Source: an uncultured Bacteroidota bacterium (GTDB lineage: Bacteria > Bacteroidota > Bacteroidia > Bacteroidales > P3). Taken from it: 34,313 nt of DNA. The notes below the pieces were generated by a model. That model worked only from the letters and a program-made list of their open reading frames with translations, ran no database searches and was not told the origin of the DNA. The position numbers and the translations under genes are program-made. The DNA is taken from positions 1 through 34,313 of the forward strand of contig CACZRR010000068.1 of assembly GCA_902783595.1 (NCBI GenBank), read 5' to 3'. Positions 17,089 to 25,004 of this stretch are shown piece by piece. The number at the start of each line of letters is the position of its first letter. Within the stretch, counting starts at the first letter, position 1.

Positions 17089-17859
17089 TCAGCGGCGGCT
17101 CTGGCGCTCGAGAATCTCCTGAGCCAGGTTGAGGTAATTGACGGCACCGGACGATGAGGCGTCATGCATGATGATAGACTTGCCGTATGAGGGTGCCTCC
17201 GCCAACTTGGTATTGCGGTAGATGAGGGTGTTGAACACCATCTGCTTGAAATGGTCACGGACATCCTGCACCACCTGCCGCGCCAACCGAAGGCGGTTAT
17301 CATACATGGTGATGAGTAGACCTTCGATGGCGAGCGTAGGATTGAGGCGCGTTTGCACAATACGCACGGTGTTAAGCAATTTGCCCAGACCCTCCAAGGC
17401 GAAGTATTCGCTCTGGATGGGTATGATCACCGAGTCGCTGGCTGTTAGGGCGTTAATGGTGATGAGGCCCAGCGACGGCGAGCAGTCGATAATGATAAAG
17501 TCATAATCGTCCTTAATGGGCGCCAGCGCGCGTGCCAGGAACTGCTCGCGGCCCTTCTCCTCGATGAGCTCCACCTCGGCACCGACCAGGTCGATGCGCG
17601 TAGGCAGCAGGTCCAGGTGGGGGGTGTCGGTCGCGACGATGACATCGCGAGCCGCCGCCTGCCCCAGGATGCACTCGTATACGCTCTTCTGCAGCGCGTC
17701 GGGAGCCACCCCCAGGCCCGACGTAGCGTTGGCCTGCGGGTCGCAATCCACCAGCAGCACCCTCTTCTCGAGCACCGCCAGCGAAGCACTGAGGTTGACG
17801 GCCGTCGTCGTCTTGCCTACGCCACCCTTCTGGTTAGCTATGGAAATGATCTTCGCCAT
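17089..17859 (-). CDS. parA: Chromosome-partitioning ATPase ParA
   Basis: 256 residues from the ATG at 17859; a GTG at 17865 gives two more residues and is less likely. Deviant Walker A box KGGVGKTTTAVNLS is at about 10-23, Walker A' is LLVDCDPQANAT, and Walker B is FIIIDCSPSLGLIT. It binds DNA non-specifically as an ATP dimer and drives ParB/origin segregation. It lies 41 bases ahead of parB and 9 bases after the DUF3276 gene. Confidence 0.97.
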   Translation of the reverse strand: MAKIISIANQKGGVGKTTTAVNLSASLAVLEKRVLLVDCDPQANATSGLGVAPDALQKSVYECILGQAAARDVIVATDTPHLDLLPTRIDLVGAEVELIEEKGREQFLARALAPIKDDYDFIIIDCSPSLGLITINALTASDSVIIPIQSEYFALEGLGKLLNTVRIVQTRLNPTLAIEGLLITMYDNRLRLARQVVQDVRDHFKQMVFNTLIYRNTKLAEAPSYGKSIIMHDASSSGAVNYLNLAQEILERQSRR

Positions 17860-17868
17860 CTTCACATG

Positions 17869-18207
17869 TTAGAACTTGAAATCGATATCGTCGAGCTTGC
17901 TGTCCACGTCGTCGCCGCGCCAGCTCTCTTCCACCACCACGGGGGGCGGCACAATGCCTGTCTCAATGAATGACAGTGCGTTGGCAAAGCCCTGGCGGAA
18001 CTTATCGAAATCCTCCTTATAGAGGAACATCTTGTTCTTCTCGAAATATACTTCACCGGTGTTATTGTCAAAGAGTTTGCGGCTCTCAGTGATGGTAATA
18101 AACTTATCGCCTCCTCTCGTCTCCTTCACGTCGAAGAAATATCTACGTTTACCGGCAGGAATAGCCTGGCTGTACAGCTCCTCTTTTCTATGCTCTTGAT
18201 TCTCCAT
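17869..18207 (-). CDS. DUF3276 PUR-domain nucleic-acid-binding protein
   Basis: 112 residues. The PUR repeat core is visible: YSQAIPAGKRRYFFDVKETRGGDKFITITESRK, then a strand pair ending MFLYKEDFDKFRQGF. Bacterial members of this family are small dimeric proteins related to eukaryotic Pur-alpha and Borrelia BpuR, which bind single-stranded DNA and RNA and regulate gene expression. The acidic C-terminal tail (DDVDSKLDDIDFKF) is usual. It leads the parA-parB run, with its own -7 element 36 bases upstream. Confidence 0.9.
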   Translation of the reverse strand: MENQEHRKEELYSQAIPAGKRRYFFDVKETRGGDKFITITESRKLFDNNTGEVYFEKNKMFLYKEDFDKFRQGFANALSFIETGIVPPPVVVEESWRGDDVDSKLDDIDFKF

Positions 18208-18242
18208 AATGTTTATATGTTTTTATACATGCGTTTGCGACT

Positions 18243-18251
18243 GCAAAAATA
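18243..18251 (-). promoter_or_regulatory. -7 element ahead of DUF3276/parAB
   Basis: The minus strand reads TATTTTTGC, matching TAnnTTTG, 36 bases before the ATG at 18207. A weak ATTG lies 17 bases upstream as a possible -33. It would start the long leftward transcript through parA and parB. Confidence 0.45.
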
Positions 18252-18339
18252 CTTGTTTTTTATCATATCAATAGGCGGAGGGCGCAAAAAGTTATCAACA
18301 GGTGCCCTTTCATTTCCTTCCCTTCGCGGCGCCTACGGG

Positions 18340-19620
18340 TCAATGCTTGTGTGTCATAATGTCGAGAATGCAGTCGTCGGTGGCGTCCATGCCCTCTTTG
18401 CCGAGGCGGCCGAGGTTGCGGATAGAGCTGTCGAGATCGTTCTCGCTGAGACCGTCGGTGGCGTCGACGACATGACCGTGTACGGCGAGTTCGCTGCATA
18501 CGAAAGCGCTGTAAAGACCCACACTCATCTTGAGGGCGCAGCTGGGCTTAGCACCGTCGCACACCATGCCGGCGATGGTGTTGATCATATTCTTCAGGGC
18601 GAAGCCCACCTGCTCAAAGGAACCCCCTTCGAGGTAGGTCAAAGATGCTGCGACACCCATCGTGGCATTGACGATGCCGCAAAGCGCGGAGAGGCGTCCG
18701 ATGCCGCGCTTAATATATATGGACATGAGATGACTCATGGTCATAGCGCGCAATATTTGCTCCTCTGAGCAGCCCTTCAGGGTGCCATAGTAGTAGGGCG
18801 GCAGGGTGCATGTGATGCCTTGGTTGCCGGAACCCGAGTTGGAGTAGACGGCCTTGGTACACCCATCCATACGTGCATCGCTGGCCGCCGCGGTGCGTGC
18901 CACCACGGTGTGTACAATGTCGCCGCGCGCCTGCTCCATGAGTATCTTGCCTGTGTGGAGCCCCATGCCCTGGAGACCACAGTCGGCCGCTGCACTGTTG
19001 TAATCCACCGCCTCCTTGAGCCACAGGAGCTCCTGCAACGGAGCCGTGGTGGCATAGTCGTAGACGAGGCGCGCGGACAACGCCAACTGGGGCTCAGATG
19101 TTGCCGTTTCTGCGGGCTGCTCGTCGAGACCCTTGCTGTGATCCATCAGCACCTGGCCGTCGCGTTCGAGGTATACGAACAGCGTGTGGCGCCGCGCGAT
19201 GATGGCCGTGGCCTGATGGGTGGCGCTGCGCACGGTGCAGCAGATGTGGAGTTTCTCGTCGCCCTCTCCCACGCCTATCTCTATCCTGTCGGCGTGGTTC
19301 GCCAGCCAGCCCTTAGCATCTTGAACCTGGGAGTGCTGCAGGGTGAGCACCTCGAGGCCGCGGGCAGGATCGCCGTGGGTGACGGCCATAGCCACCGCTA
19401 TGGGCAGTCCTATCATCCCTGTTCCTGGAATGCCGACACCCATTGCGTTCTTGAACACATTCTTGCTCAGCGTCAGCGCGATGTGCAGAGGCTCTTCTTC
19501 GAGCAGCGTACAGGCTTTGGCAACACAGAGGGCTACAGCGCCCGGCTCGGTACATCCAGTGGCGGGCACCACCTCCTGTTTCATTATGTCAGCGATCTGC
19601 TTACGAACAATATCTTCCAT
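18340..19620 (-). CDS. L-cysteine desulfidase / L-serine ammonia-lyase family protein
   Basis: About 426 residues from the ATG at 19620; a TTG two codons earlier is less likely. It opens with MEDIVRKQIADIMKQEVVPATGCTEPGAVAL, the UPF0597 (YhaM/CyuA) N-terminus containing the active-site ATGCTEP block. Later cysteines that would hold the iron-sulfur cluster lie in GITCTLPPYYYG, LCGIVNATMG and VCDGAKPSCALK. These enzymes break L-cysteine into pyruvate, ammonia and sulfide, or act on serine; substrate is not decidable from sequence. It lies 23 bases after dnaB, in a gap with weak 7-bp periodicity. Confidence 0.88.
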   Translation of the reverse strand: MEDIVRKQIADIMKQEVVPATGCTEPGAVALCVAKACTLLEEEPLHIALTLSKNVFKNAMGVGIPGTGMIGLPIAVAMAVTHGDPARGLEVLTLQHSQVQDAKGWLANHADRIEIGVGEGDEKLHICCTVRSATHQATAIIARRHTLFVYLERDGQVLMDHSKGLDEQPAETATSEPQLALSARLVYDYATTAPLQELLWLKEAVDYNSAAADCGLQGMGLHTGKILMEQARGDIVHTVVARTAAASDARMDGCTKAVYSNSGSGNQGITCTLPPYYYGTLKGCSEEQILRAMTMSHLMSIYIKRGIGRLSALCGIVNATMGVAASLTYLEGGSFEQVGFALKNMINTIAGMVCDGAKPSCALKMSVGLYSAFVCSELAVHGHVVDATDGLSENDLDSSIRNLGRLGKEGMDATDDCILDIMTHKH

Positions 19621-19643
19621 ATCCAAATTCTATGTTCTAAAAA

Positions 19644-21161
19644 TCAAAACGGATCCAGGTCACCGTCGGGGGGGAAGTTGTCGTCGTTCATCTTGGAGTC
19701 GACGATCATGCTGCCGCCGTCGAAAGCGGTGTTCTGTGGCATGAGGGCCGCGGCGTCGGCGTCGCCGAACTTGGGAGCGTTCTCGAAGCGTGCGAACTCC
19801 TTGACGAAGCGCAGGCGCACCTCACCGGTACCACCGCTGCGGTGCTTGGCGACGAGCAGGTCGGCCATACCCGCCGTGGAGCCGTGGTCGTCCTCCTGGA
19901 TGCCGTAGTACTCGGGGCGGTAGATAAAAATGACGATGTCAGCGTCCTGCTCAATGGCACCGCTCTCGCGGAGGTCGCTGAGCTGCGGCTTGTTGCCGAC
20001 GCGGTTCTCGACGGCACGGCTGAGCTGCGACATAGCGAGGACGGGGATGCCCAACTCTTTGGAGAGCGACTTGAGCTGGCGGGAGATCATGCTGATCTCC
20101 TGCTCACGATTGCCGTTGCGGTTGTCGGCGGTGCCGCTGGTCATGAGCTGGAGGTAGTCGATGAATATCATCTGTATGTCGTAGCGCTGCTTGAGGCGAC
20201 GCGCTTTGGCACGCAGCTCGAAAATGGTGAGCTGGGGGGTGTCGTCAATATAGATAGGCGCGCTGCCGAGGGGCTGGGCGCCACGTTTGAGCTGTTCCTG
20301 CTCGTAGGGGGCAAGGTGACCACGCTTGAGCTTGTCGCCCGGGAGGCGGGCCTCACTGCTGATGAGGCGCATGGCAAGCTCCTGGCCTGTCATCTCGAGT
20401 GAGAAGAAGGCCACGGGCTTATGGAAGTCGATAGCCATATTGCGCGCCATACTGAGGGCACATGCCGTCTTACCCATGGCGGGACGTGCAGCGAGGATGA
20501 TGAGGGTGCCGGGTTGGAAGCCCGCAGTCATGCGGTCAAGGTCGACGAAGCCGGACTCGAGGCCGCTGAGGCCGTCGCTCTTTTCTCCGGCCTCCTTGAT
20601 CTGTTCCATGGCTATGGTGACGAAATCACCCATGGGGTGATAGTCGGAGCGGAAATTCTTGTCGTTGATGTCCATGAGACGCTGCTCGGTGCGGTCGAGG
20701 AGATCGACGACATCGGTCGTCTCGTCGTAGGCCTGAGTGATTGTCTCGGTGGATATTCTTATCATCTCGCGCTGGATGAACTTCTCGCTGAGCACACGGA
20801 TGTGGTACTCGATATGCGCTGCCGAGACAACATTCTCTGTCAGCTTGGAGACAGCATAGGCGCCGCCCGCGGCCTCCAGCTCGCCATCCTGTCGAAGGCG
20901 TTCCACCACGGTGAGCAGATCGACGGGCTGGCTCTGTTCGAAGAGTTTGCGGATGGCACGGTAGACGGCCTGGTGCTCGGGTTTGTAGAAATAGTCGACA
21001 TGCAGCGTCTCGATGGCATTGATGAGTGCCGTCTGGTCGAGCATGAGGGCGCCGAGGACTCCCTCCTCGAGGGCCACGGCTTGGGGGGGCGTGTTGCCGT
21101 TGAGGTCGAAAGCCTGCGCGTAACTTATTCTATCCTTACGTCTTGTACCTGTATTAGGCAT
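19644..21161 (-). CDS. dnaB: Replicative DNA helicase DnaB
   Basis: 505 residues. The N-terminal helical domain begins near PPQAVALEEGVLGALMLD (about 24-41). The RecA-like C-terminal domain has Walker A in ARPAMGKTACALSMARN, Walker B in MIFIDYLQLM, and SQLSRAVENR plus DLRESGAIEQDADIV. It is the hexameric helicase that unwinds DNA ahead of the replisome. No intein is present. The ATG at 21161 has a -7 element 24 bases upstream, sharing the intergenic space with the butyrate kinase promoter. Confidence 0.97.
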   Translation of the reverse strand: MPNTGTRRKDRISYAQAFDLNGNTPPQAVALEEGVLGALMLDQTALINAIETLHVDYFYKPEHQAVYRAIRKLFEQSQPVDLLTVVERLRQDGELEAAGGAYAVSKLTENVVSAAHIEYHIRVLSEKFIQREMIRISTETITQAYDETTDVVDLLDRTEQRLMDINDKNFRSDYHPMGDFVTIAMEQIKEAGEKSDGLSGLESGFVDLDRMTAGFQPGTLIILAARPAMGKTACALSMARNMAIDFHKPVAFFSLEMTGQELAMRLISSEARLPGDKLKRGHLAPYEQEQLKRGAQPLGSAPIYIDDTPQLTIFELRAKARRLKQRYDIQMIFIDYLQLMTSGTADNRNGNREQEISMISRQLKSLSKELGIPVLAMSQLSRAVENRVGNKPQLSDLRESGAIEQDADIVIFIYRPEYYGIQEDDHGSTAGMADLLVAKHRSGGTGEVRLRFVKEFARFENAPKFGDADAAALMPQNTAFDGGSMIVDSKMNDDNFPPDGDLDPF

Positions 21162-21184
21162 AAAAAATAGTCGCTTTTAACATT

Positions 21185-21193
21185 GCAAAGATA
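21185..21193 (-). promoter_or_regulatory. dnaB -7 element
   Basis: The minus strand reads TATCTTTGC, a perfect -7, 24 bases before the dnaB ATG. The expected -33 position carries no TTTG. Transcription would begin very close to the start codon, giving a short leader. Confidence 0.5.
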
Positions 21194-21221
21194 CAAAAAA
21201 AAACAACCGCGTCATTATTCG

Positions 21222-21253
21222 TTTTCAATATTCATTTTTTTTCCTATCTTTGC
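21222..21253 (+). promoter_or_regulatory. Butyrate kinase promoter
   Basis: TTTT (21222-21225), 19 bases, then TATCTTTGC (21245-21253): a perfect Bacteroidetes -7 with a near-consensus -33 at ideal spacing. The predicted start gives a leader of about 45 bases to the ATG at 21303. Confidence 0.65.
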
Positions 21254-21302
21254 ACCGATTTTTTTAGCGAAACAAATAAACAATAAAATACATAACAACA
21301 CT

Positions 21303-22394
21303 ATGAGCACAAAGAAATATACGCTGGTAATCAATCCGGGAGCCACGTCGACCAAAGCTGCCATCTACGATGGCGAGAACGAGATTTTCACCGAGAACCT
21401 GTCGCACCCCATCGAAGAGATACAGAAATTCAAGGAGGTCGCCGACCAGTTTGAGTACCGCAAAGGTGCCATTCTCGATATGGTGAAACGTCACGGTATC
21501 GGTACCGACGAGATAGCCATTGTCATGGGCCGCGGTGGTCTCACCCGTCCCTGCGAGAGCGGTTGCTATCGTGTCAACGACCTGATGAAAGAGGAGTGCC
21601 ACGCGGGCATACAGGGTAAGCATGCTTGCAACCTCGGCGCCCTCATCAGCGACAGTATCGCCCGCGAGATAGGTCTGGGCAGTGCCTACATTGCCGACCC
21701 CGGCATCGTCGACGAGCGTCCCGCCTTTGCCAAGATCAGCGGCCACCCCGTCTTCGACCTCGACGAGAAGGTGGAAGGTCCTATCTGGCATTGCCTGAAC
21801 CAGAAGATGACAGCCAAGCTGTACGCCCGCGAGGTGGGCAAGCGCTATGAGGACCTGAACCTCATCATCGCCCACATGGGCGGCGGCGTCAGCGTAGGCG
21901 TCCACGACCACGGCCGCGTCACCGAGGTGAACCGTGCCCTCTGCGGCCTCGGAGCTTTCTCGCCCACCCGTTGCGGCAGCATCAACGCCTCCAAGCTCAT
22001 CGAGGTGGCCTGCAGCGGCAAATACGACGAAGCAAAGCTGAAGAAGATGGTCACTGCCGAGGGCGGATTCGTGGCCTACCTGGGCACCAACGACGCCTAC
22101 GAGGTGGAGAAACGCGCCATCGCCGGCGACGAGAAATGCCAACTGCTGGTGGAGGCATTCACCTACCAGGTGGCCATGGAGATCAGCCGTCTGGCCGCTG
22201 TGGTCAACGGCAAAGTCGACGCCATCCTGCTCACCGGCGGCATCGCCTACAGCAAACCCTGGATGGCAATGATTGAGGAACGCATCGGCTGGATCGCTCC
22301 CGTCAAGATATACAAAGGCGAAAACGAGATGCTGGCACTGGCCATCTGCGGCAAAGAGGTGCTCGATGGTGTGCAGGTGAAAGAATACAAATAA
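21303..22394 (+). CDS. buk: Butyrate (branched-chain fatty acid) kinase
   Basis: 363 residues from the ATG at 21303. The frame extends 40 codons upstream, but those are AT-rich, cover the promoter and do not fit the family. ASKHA-fold motifs: LVINPGATSTKAAIYDG at the N-terminus, VMGRGGLTRP, LIIAHMGGGVSVGVHDHGRV and AILLTGGIAYS. It phosphorylates butyrate or branched-chain acids reversibly and makes ATP from acyl-phosphate. The usual partner, phosphate butyryltransferase (ptb), is not adjacent here. It leads a run with an FKBP isomerase 19 bases on. Confidence 0.93.
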   Translation: MSTKKYTLVINPGATSTKAAIYDGENEIFTENLSHPIEEIQKFKEVADQFEYRKGAILDMVKRHGIGTDEIAIVMGRGGLTRPCESGCYRVNDLMKEECHAGIQGKHACNLGALISDSIAREIGLGSAYIADPGIVDERPAFAKISGHPVFDLDEKVEGPIWHCLNQKMTAKLYAREVGKRYEDLNLIIAHMGGGVSVGVHDHGRVTEVNRALCGLGAFSPTRCGSINASKLIEVACSGKYDEAKLKKMVTAEGGFVAYLGTNDAYEVEKRAIAGDEKCQLLVEAFTYQVAMEISRLAAVVNGKVDAILLTGGIAYSKPWMAMIEERIGWIAPVKIYKGENEMLALAICGKEVLDGVQVKEYK

Positions 22395-22413
22395 AAATTA
22401 GCGTATAGAGTTG

Positions 22414-23172
22414 ATGAAAAAAACCGTTCTTTTGCTTGCGGCATGTGCTCTCTTTGTCAGCGCGGGCGCACAAGAGGTGAAGATCAAGAAGGGCAAGGTG
22501 ACGATGAGCGAGGCTCTCTACCATGAGCTCTGCACCAAAGCTGCCGCCTACGACAGCCTGACGGCGGCACCAGCCTCCTTCAGCGACTCGGCAGCCTACG
22601 CCATCGGTCGCGACATCTTCCGGCAGTGGGACGCCCAGCAACTGGGCATCGACGGCCGTCTGGCAGGCCTGGCACTGACGGAGTGTGCGGCAGGAAAGAG
22701 CCGCCTGGACGACGCCGCGGCAACACCGTTGCTGCGCCGCTTCCAGCAAGAGTTCGAACTGCGCAACAACCCCACGGCACGCGAGAACATAAAGAAAGGG
22801 GAAGCTTTCCTGCGCGAGATCAGCAACAACAAGAGCGTCTACACCACCCCCAGCGGCCTCAAATACCGCAAGCTACAAGACGGCAACGGACGCCGTCCCA
22901 AAGCCACTGACAAGGTGAAGGTGCACTACACCGGCCGCCTCATCGACGGCAAGACGTTCGACAGCAGTGTGGATCGCGGCGAGCCCCTCACCTTCCCTCT
23001 CAACCAGGTGATACCCGGCTGGACAGAAGGCCTGCAACTCATGGACGAAGGATCAAAATACATCCTCTACGTTCCCTACAACCTCGGCTACGGCACGCGC
23101 GATATGGGCTCCATACCCGCGGGATCGACGCTCGTCTTCGAGGTGGAACTTCTTGCTATCAATCCCGAATGA
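22414..23172 (+). CDS. Exported FKBP-type peptidyl-prolyl isomerase
   Basis: 252 residues from the ATG at 22414; a TTG one codon earlier is ignored. Residues 1-20 form a signal peptide (MKKTVLLLAACALFVSAGAQ). The helical N-terminal dimerisation domain (about 45-130, DSAAYAIGRDIFRQWD) precedes the FKBP domain (about 150-250): TPSGLKYRKL, KVKVHYTGRLIDGKTFDSS, NQVIPGWTEGLQLM and GSKYILYVPYNLGYG. This is the FkpA/Mip layout of a periplasmic folding helper. The stop overlaps the aroC start (ATGA). Confidence 0.94.
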   Translation: MKKTVLLLAACALFVSAGAQEVKIKKGKVTMSEALYHELCTKAAAYDSLTAAPASFSDSAAYAIGRDIFRQWDAQQLGIDGRLAGLALTECAAGKSRLDDAAATPLLRRFQQEFELRNNPTARENIKKGEAFLREISNNKSVYTTPSGLKYRKLQDGNGRRPKATDKVKVHYTGRLIDGKTFDSSVDRGEPLTFPLNQVIPGWTEGLQLMDEGSKYILYVPYNLGYGTRDMGSIPAGSTLVFEVELLAINPE

Positions 23173-24107
23173 GCAACACCATAGGCACTACGCTACGGCT
23201 CACCACCTTCGGTGAGTCGCACGGCACAGCCATAGGGGGCATCCTTGACGGATGCCCTTCTGGCATACCCCTCGACCTGGGCGCCATCGACGCCGACCTG
23301 GTGCGGCGGCGCACTGGCGCACCTCGTGGCGAGAGCGACACAGTGGTGTGGCTCTCGGGACTCTCCGACGACGATATGCCACGCACGCTGGGGACACCCA
23401 TAGCCTTCACGCTGGCCAACGAACAGACGCGCCCCGACGACTACGACGCCCTGCGGCACCTCTGCCGTCCGGGTCATGCCGACTACACCTACCTGCAGCG
23501 CTACGGGCTGCGCGACCACCGCGGCGGCGGACGCGCATCGGCACGCGAGACAGCGGTGCGGGTGGTGGCAGGCGCCATCGCCAAGCAGTTGCTGTCTGGC
23601 GTCACCTTCCAGACCACCGTGACGACGCCCGCCCCCACGACACCCGACGACACCCTTGGCGGCATCGTGGAGTGCACCATCCGCGGCGTGGCAGCAGGCA
23701 TCGGCAACCCCCTCTTCTCCAAGCTGGGGGCCGCACTGGCACACGCCATGATGACCATCCCATCGGCCATAGGATTTGAGATGGGAGCCGGATTTGCGGC
23801 GGCAGCCATGAAGGGCAGCGAATATATCGACCGCTGGACACCCGACGCCACCACGGTCACCAACCACTGCGGCGGCATACAGGGCGGCATCAGCAACGGC
23901 ATGCCAATCACATTCCGTGTGGCATTCCACCCCGTGGTAACCATCCCACAACCCGTAGAATGCCTGGCAGAGGACGGCACACTCACCACGGTGGACATCG
24001 GAGGCCGTCACGACCGCTACCATGTGCCACGCGCGGCCGTGGTGGTGGAAGCAATGGCGGCACTCGTCGTGGCCGACCAAGTTCTCATTTCTAAAAGAGG
24101 TGCCTGA
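23169..24107 (+). CDS. aroC: Chorismate synthase, shortened form
   Basis: 312 residues; the family is usually 350-370. It converts EPSP to chorismate with reduced FMN, the last shikimate step. Motifs present: TTFGESHG with His18, RPGHADYTY with His103, GLRDHRGGGRASARETA, HCGGIQGGISNGMPI and GGRHDRYHVPR with Asp282. Two segments are shortened: the arginine-rich loop after RRR (residues 46-56, RRRTGAPRGES, lacking about five residues) and the stretch between about 140 and 163, where roughly 40 residues are missing. The proline of GRHDP is Arg. The frame is uninterrupted. It is probably active but slimmed. Confidence 0.93.
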   Translation: MSNTIGTTLRLTTFGESHGTAIGGILDGCPSGIPLDLGAIDADLVRRRTGAPRGESDTVVWLSGLSDDDMPRTLGTPIAFTLANEQTRPDDYDALRHLCRPGHADYTYLQRYGLRDHRGGGRASARETAVRVVAGAIAKQLLSGVTFQTTVTTPAPTTPDDTLGGIVECTIRGVAAGIGNPLFSKLGAALAHAMMTIPSAIGFEMGAGFAAAAMKGSEYIDRWTPDATTVTNHCGGIQGGISNGMPITFRVAFHPVVTIPQPVECLAEDGTLTTVDIGGRHDRYHVPRAAVVVEAMAALVVADQVLISKRGA

Positions 24108-24110
24108 GTG

Positions 24111-24160
24111 TACCTAAAACGTCAAACGTATAACGTAAAACGTAAAACATCAAAATCAAA
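24111..24160. repeat. 7-bp tandem array (AACGTAA type)
   Basis: Seven successive units on the plus strand: TACCTAA, AACGTCA, AACGTAT, AACGTAA, AACGTAA, AACATCA, AAATCAA. The period is unmistakable. It lies between the aroC stop and the lipoprotein start. Confidence 0.85.
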
Positions 24161-24176
24161 GTACTGTATTCTAAGT

Positions 24177-24953
24177 ATGAAGAAACGTTTATCACCCTCT
24201 CCCCTACCTCTCCTCGCCATCGCGGCGACACTCCTCCTCTCCGCCTGCCACAGCGACAGCTTCCGCATCGAAGGACAGCTGCAAGGCGGCGAGAACCGTA
24301 GCCTCTGGCTCGAGGAGATAGCCCCCGAAGGCACCCTCTTCATCGACTCCATAGCCCTCGACAGCAAGGGCCGCTTCTCCTACCGCTGCACCATGCCCTA
24401 TCGCAGCCTCTACTCCCTGCACAGCAGCGAGGAAGACTTCGTGGTGCTGCTGCCCGACTACGGCGAGAAAATCACCGTGGGCGGTACCATCACCCCGCTG
24501 GCCTCCTCCTACACGGTGACGGGATCGCCGGAGAGCACACTCCTGTGGCAGCTGCAGCAGTTCTCAGGCGACGGCGGCAAAGCGCTGCTGGCACTCATCG
24601 ACACCACCGACCACTATGCCGCCATGCTGAAGGCGGGACTTGTGGACGACGCCACGGTGGCGGCCAAAAAGCAGGAGACCGACTCCATCTACCGCACCCT
24701 GTTCGTGGAACAGCAGGAGTACGTGTGCCGCTTCATCGAGGACAACCGCGGCTCCCTGGCCACGCTGATAGCCCTCTACAAGCCCTTTAACAACCGTCCG
24801 CTCCTCGACCCACGTACGGGCACGACGATGGACTACTTCGACATCGTGCTGGAAGGTCTGCAGGAAGCACTGCCCGACAACCCCCACACGCAACATTTCA
24901 AGAACACCACCGAGCACCTGCGCAGCGCGCTGGCTCGCCAGAACGAAGAATAG
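24177..24953 (+). CDS. DUF4369-type lipoprotein
   Basis: 258 residues from the ATG at 24177; upstream in-frame codons are the 7-bp array and are not family-like. A lipoprotein signal (MKKRLSPSPLPLLAIAATLLLSAC) ends with the lipobox LSAC. A DUF4369-like beta domain follows (SFRIEGQLQGGENRSLWLEE, FIDSIALDSKGRFSY), then a helical middle region. In relatives this architecture continues into a thioredoxin domain, but here the protein stops before it, with no CxxC. It is probably tethered to the outer membrane; function is unknown. The stop codon lies at the foot of a strong terminator. Confidence 0.78.
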   Translation: MKKRLSPSPLPLLAIAATLLLSACHSDSFRIEGQLQGGENRSLWLEEIAPEGTLFIDSIALDSKGRFSYRCTMPYRSLYSLHSSEEDFVVLLPDYGEKITVGGTITPLASSYTVTGSPESTLLWQLQQFSGDGGKALLALIDTTDHYAAMLKAGLVDDATVAAKKQETDSIYRTLFVEQQEYVCRFIEDNRGSLATLIALYKPFNNRPLLDPRTGTTMDYFDIVLEGLQEALPDNPHTQHFKNTTEHLRSALARQNEE

Positions 24954-24986
24954 AAGAGGGCGCCGATGGCGCCCTCTTCTGTTTTC
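24952..24986 (+). terminator. Intrinsic terminator between convergent genes
   Basis: AGAAGAGGGCGCC (24952-24964) pairs perfectly with its complement at 24968-24980 around a three-base GAT loop, followed by GTTTTC on the plus strand. A 13-bp stem with U-rich tail is a good terminator for the rightward run. It may also stop leftward transcripts from the peptidase gene, though that side is less U-rich. Confidence 0.85.
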
Positions 24987-25004
24987 AATACTTTCACTCT
25001 CTCT

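Noticed and set aside
16163..18207. parS site near parAB
   Set aside because: I looked for a TGTTCCACGTGGAACA-like palindrome and saw none.
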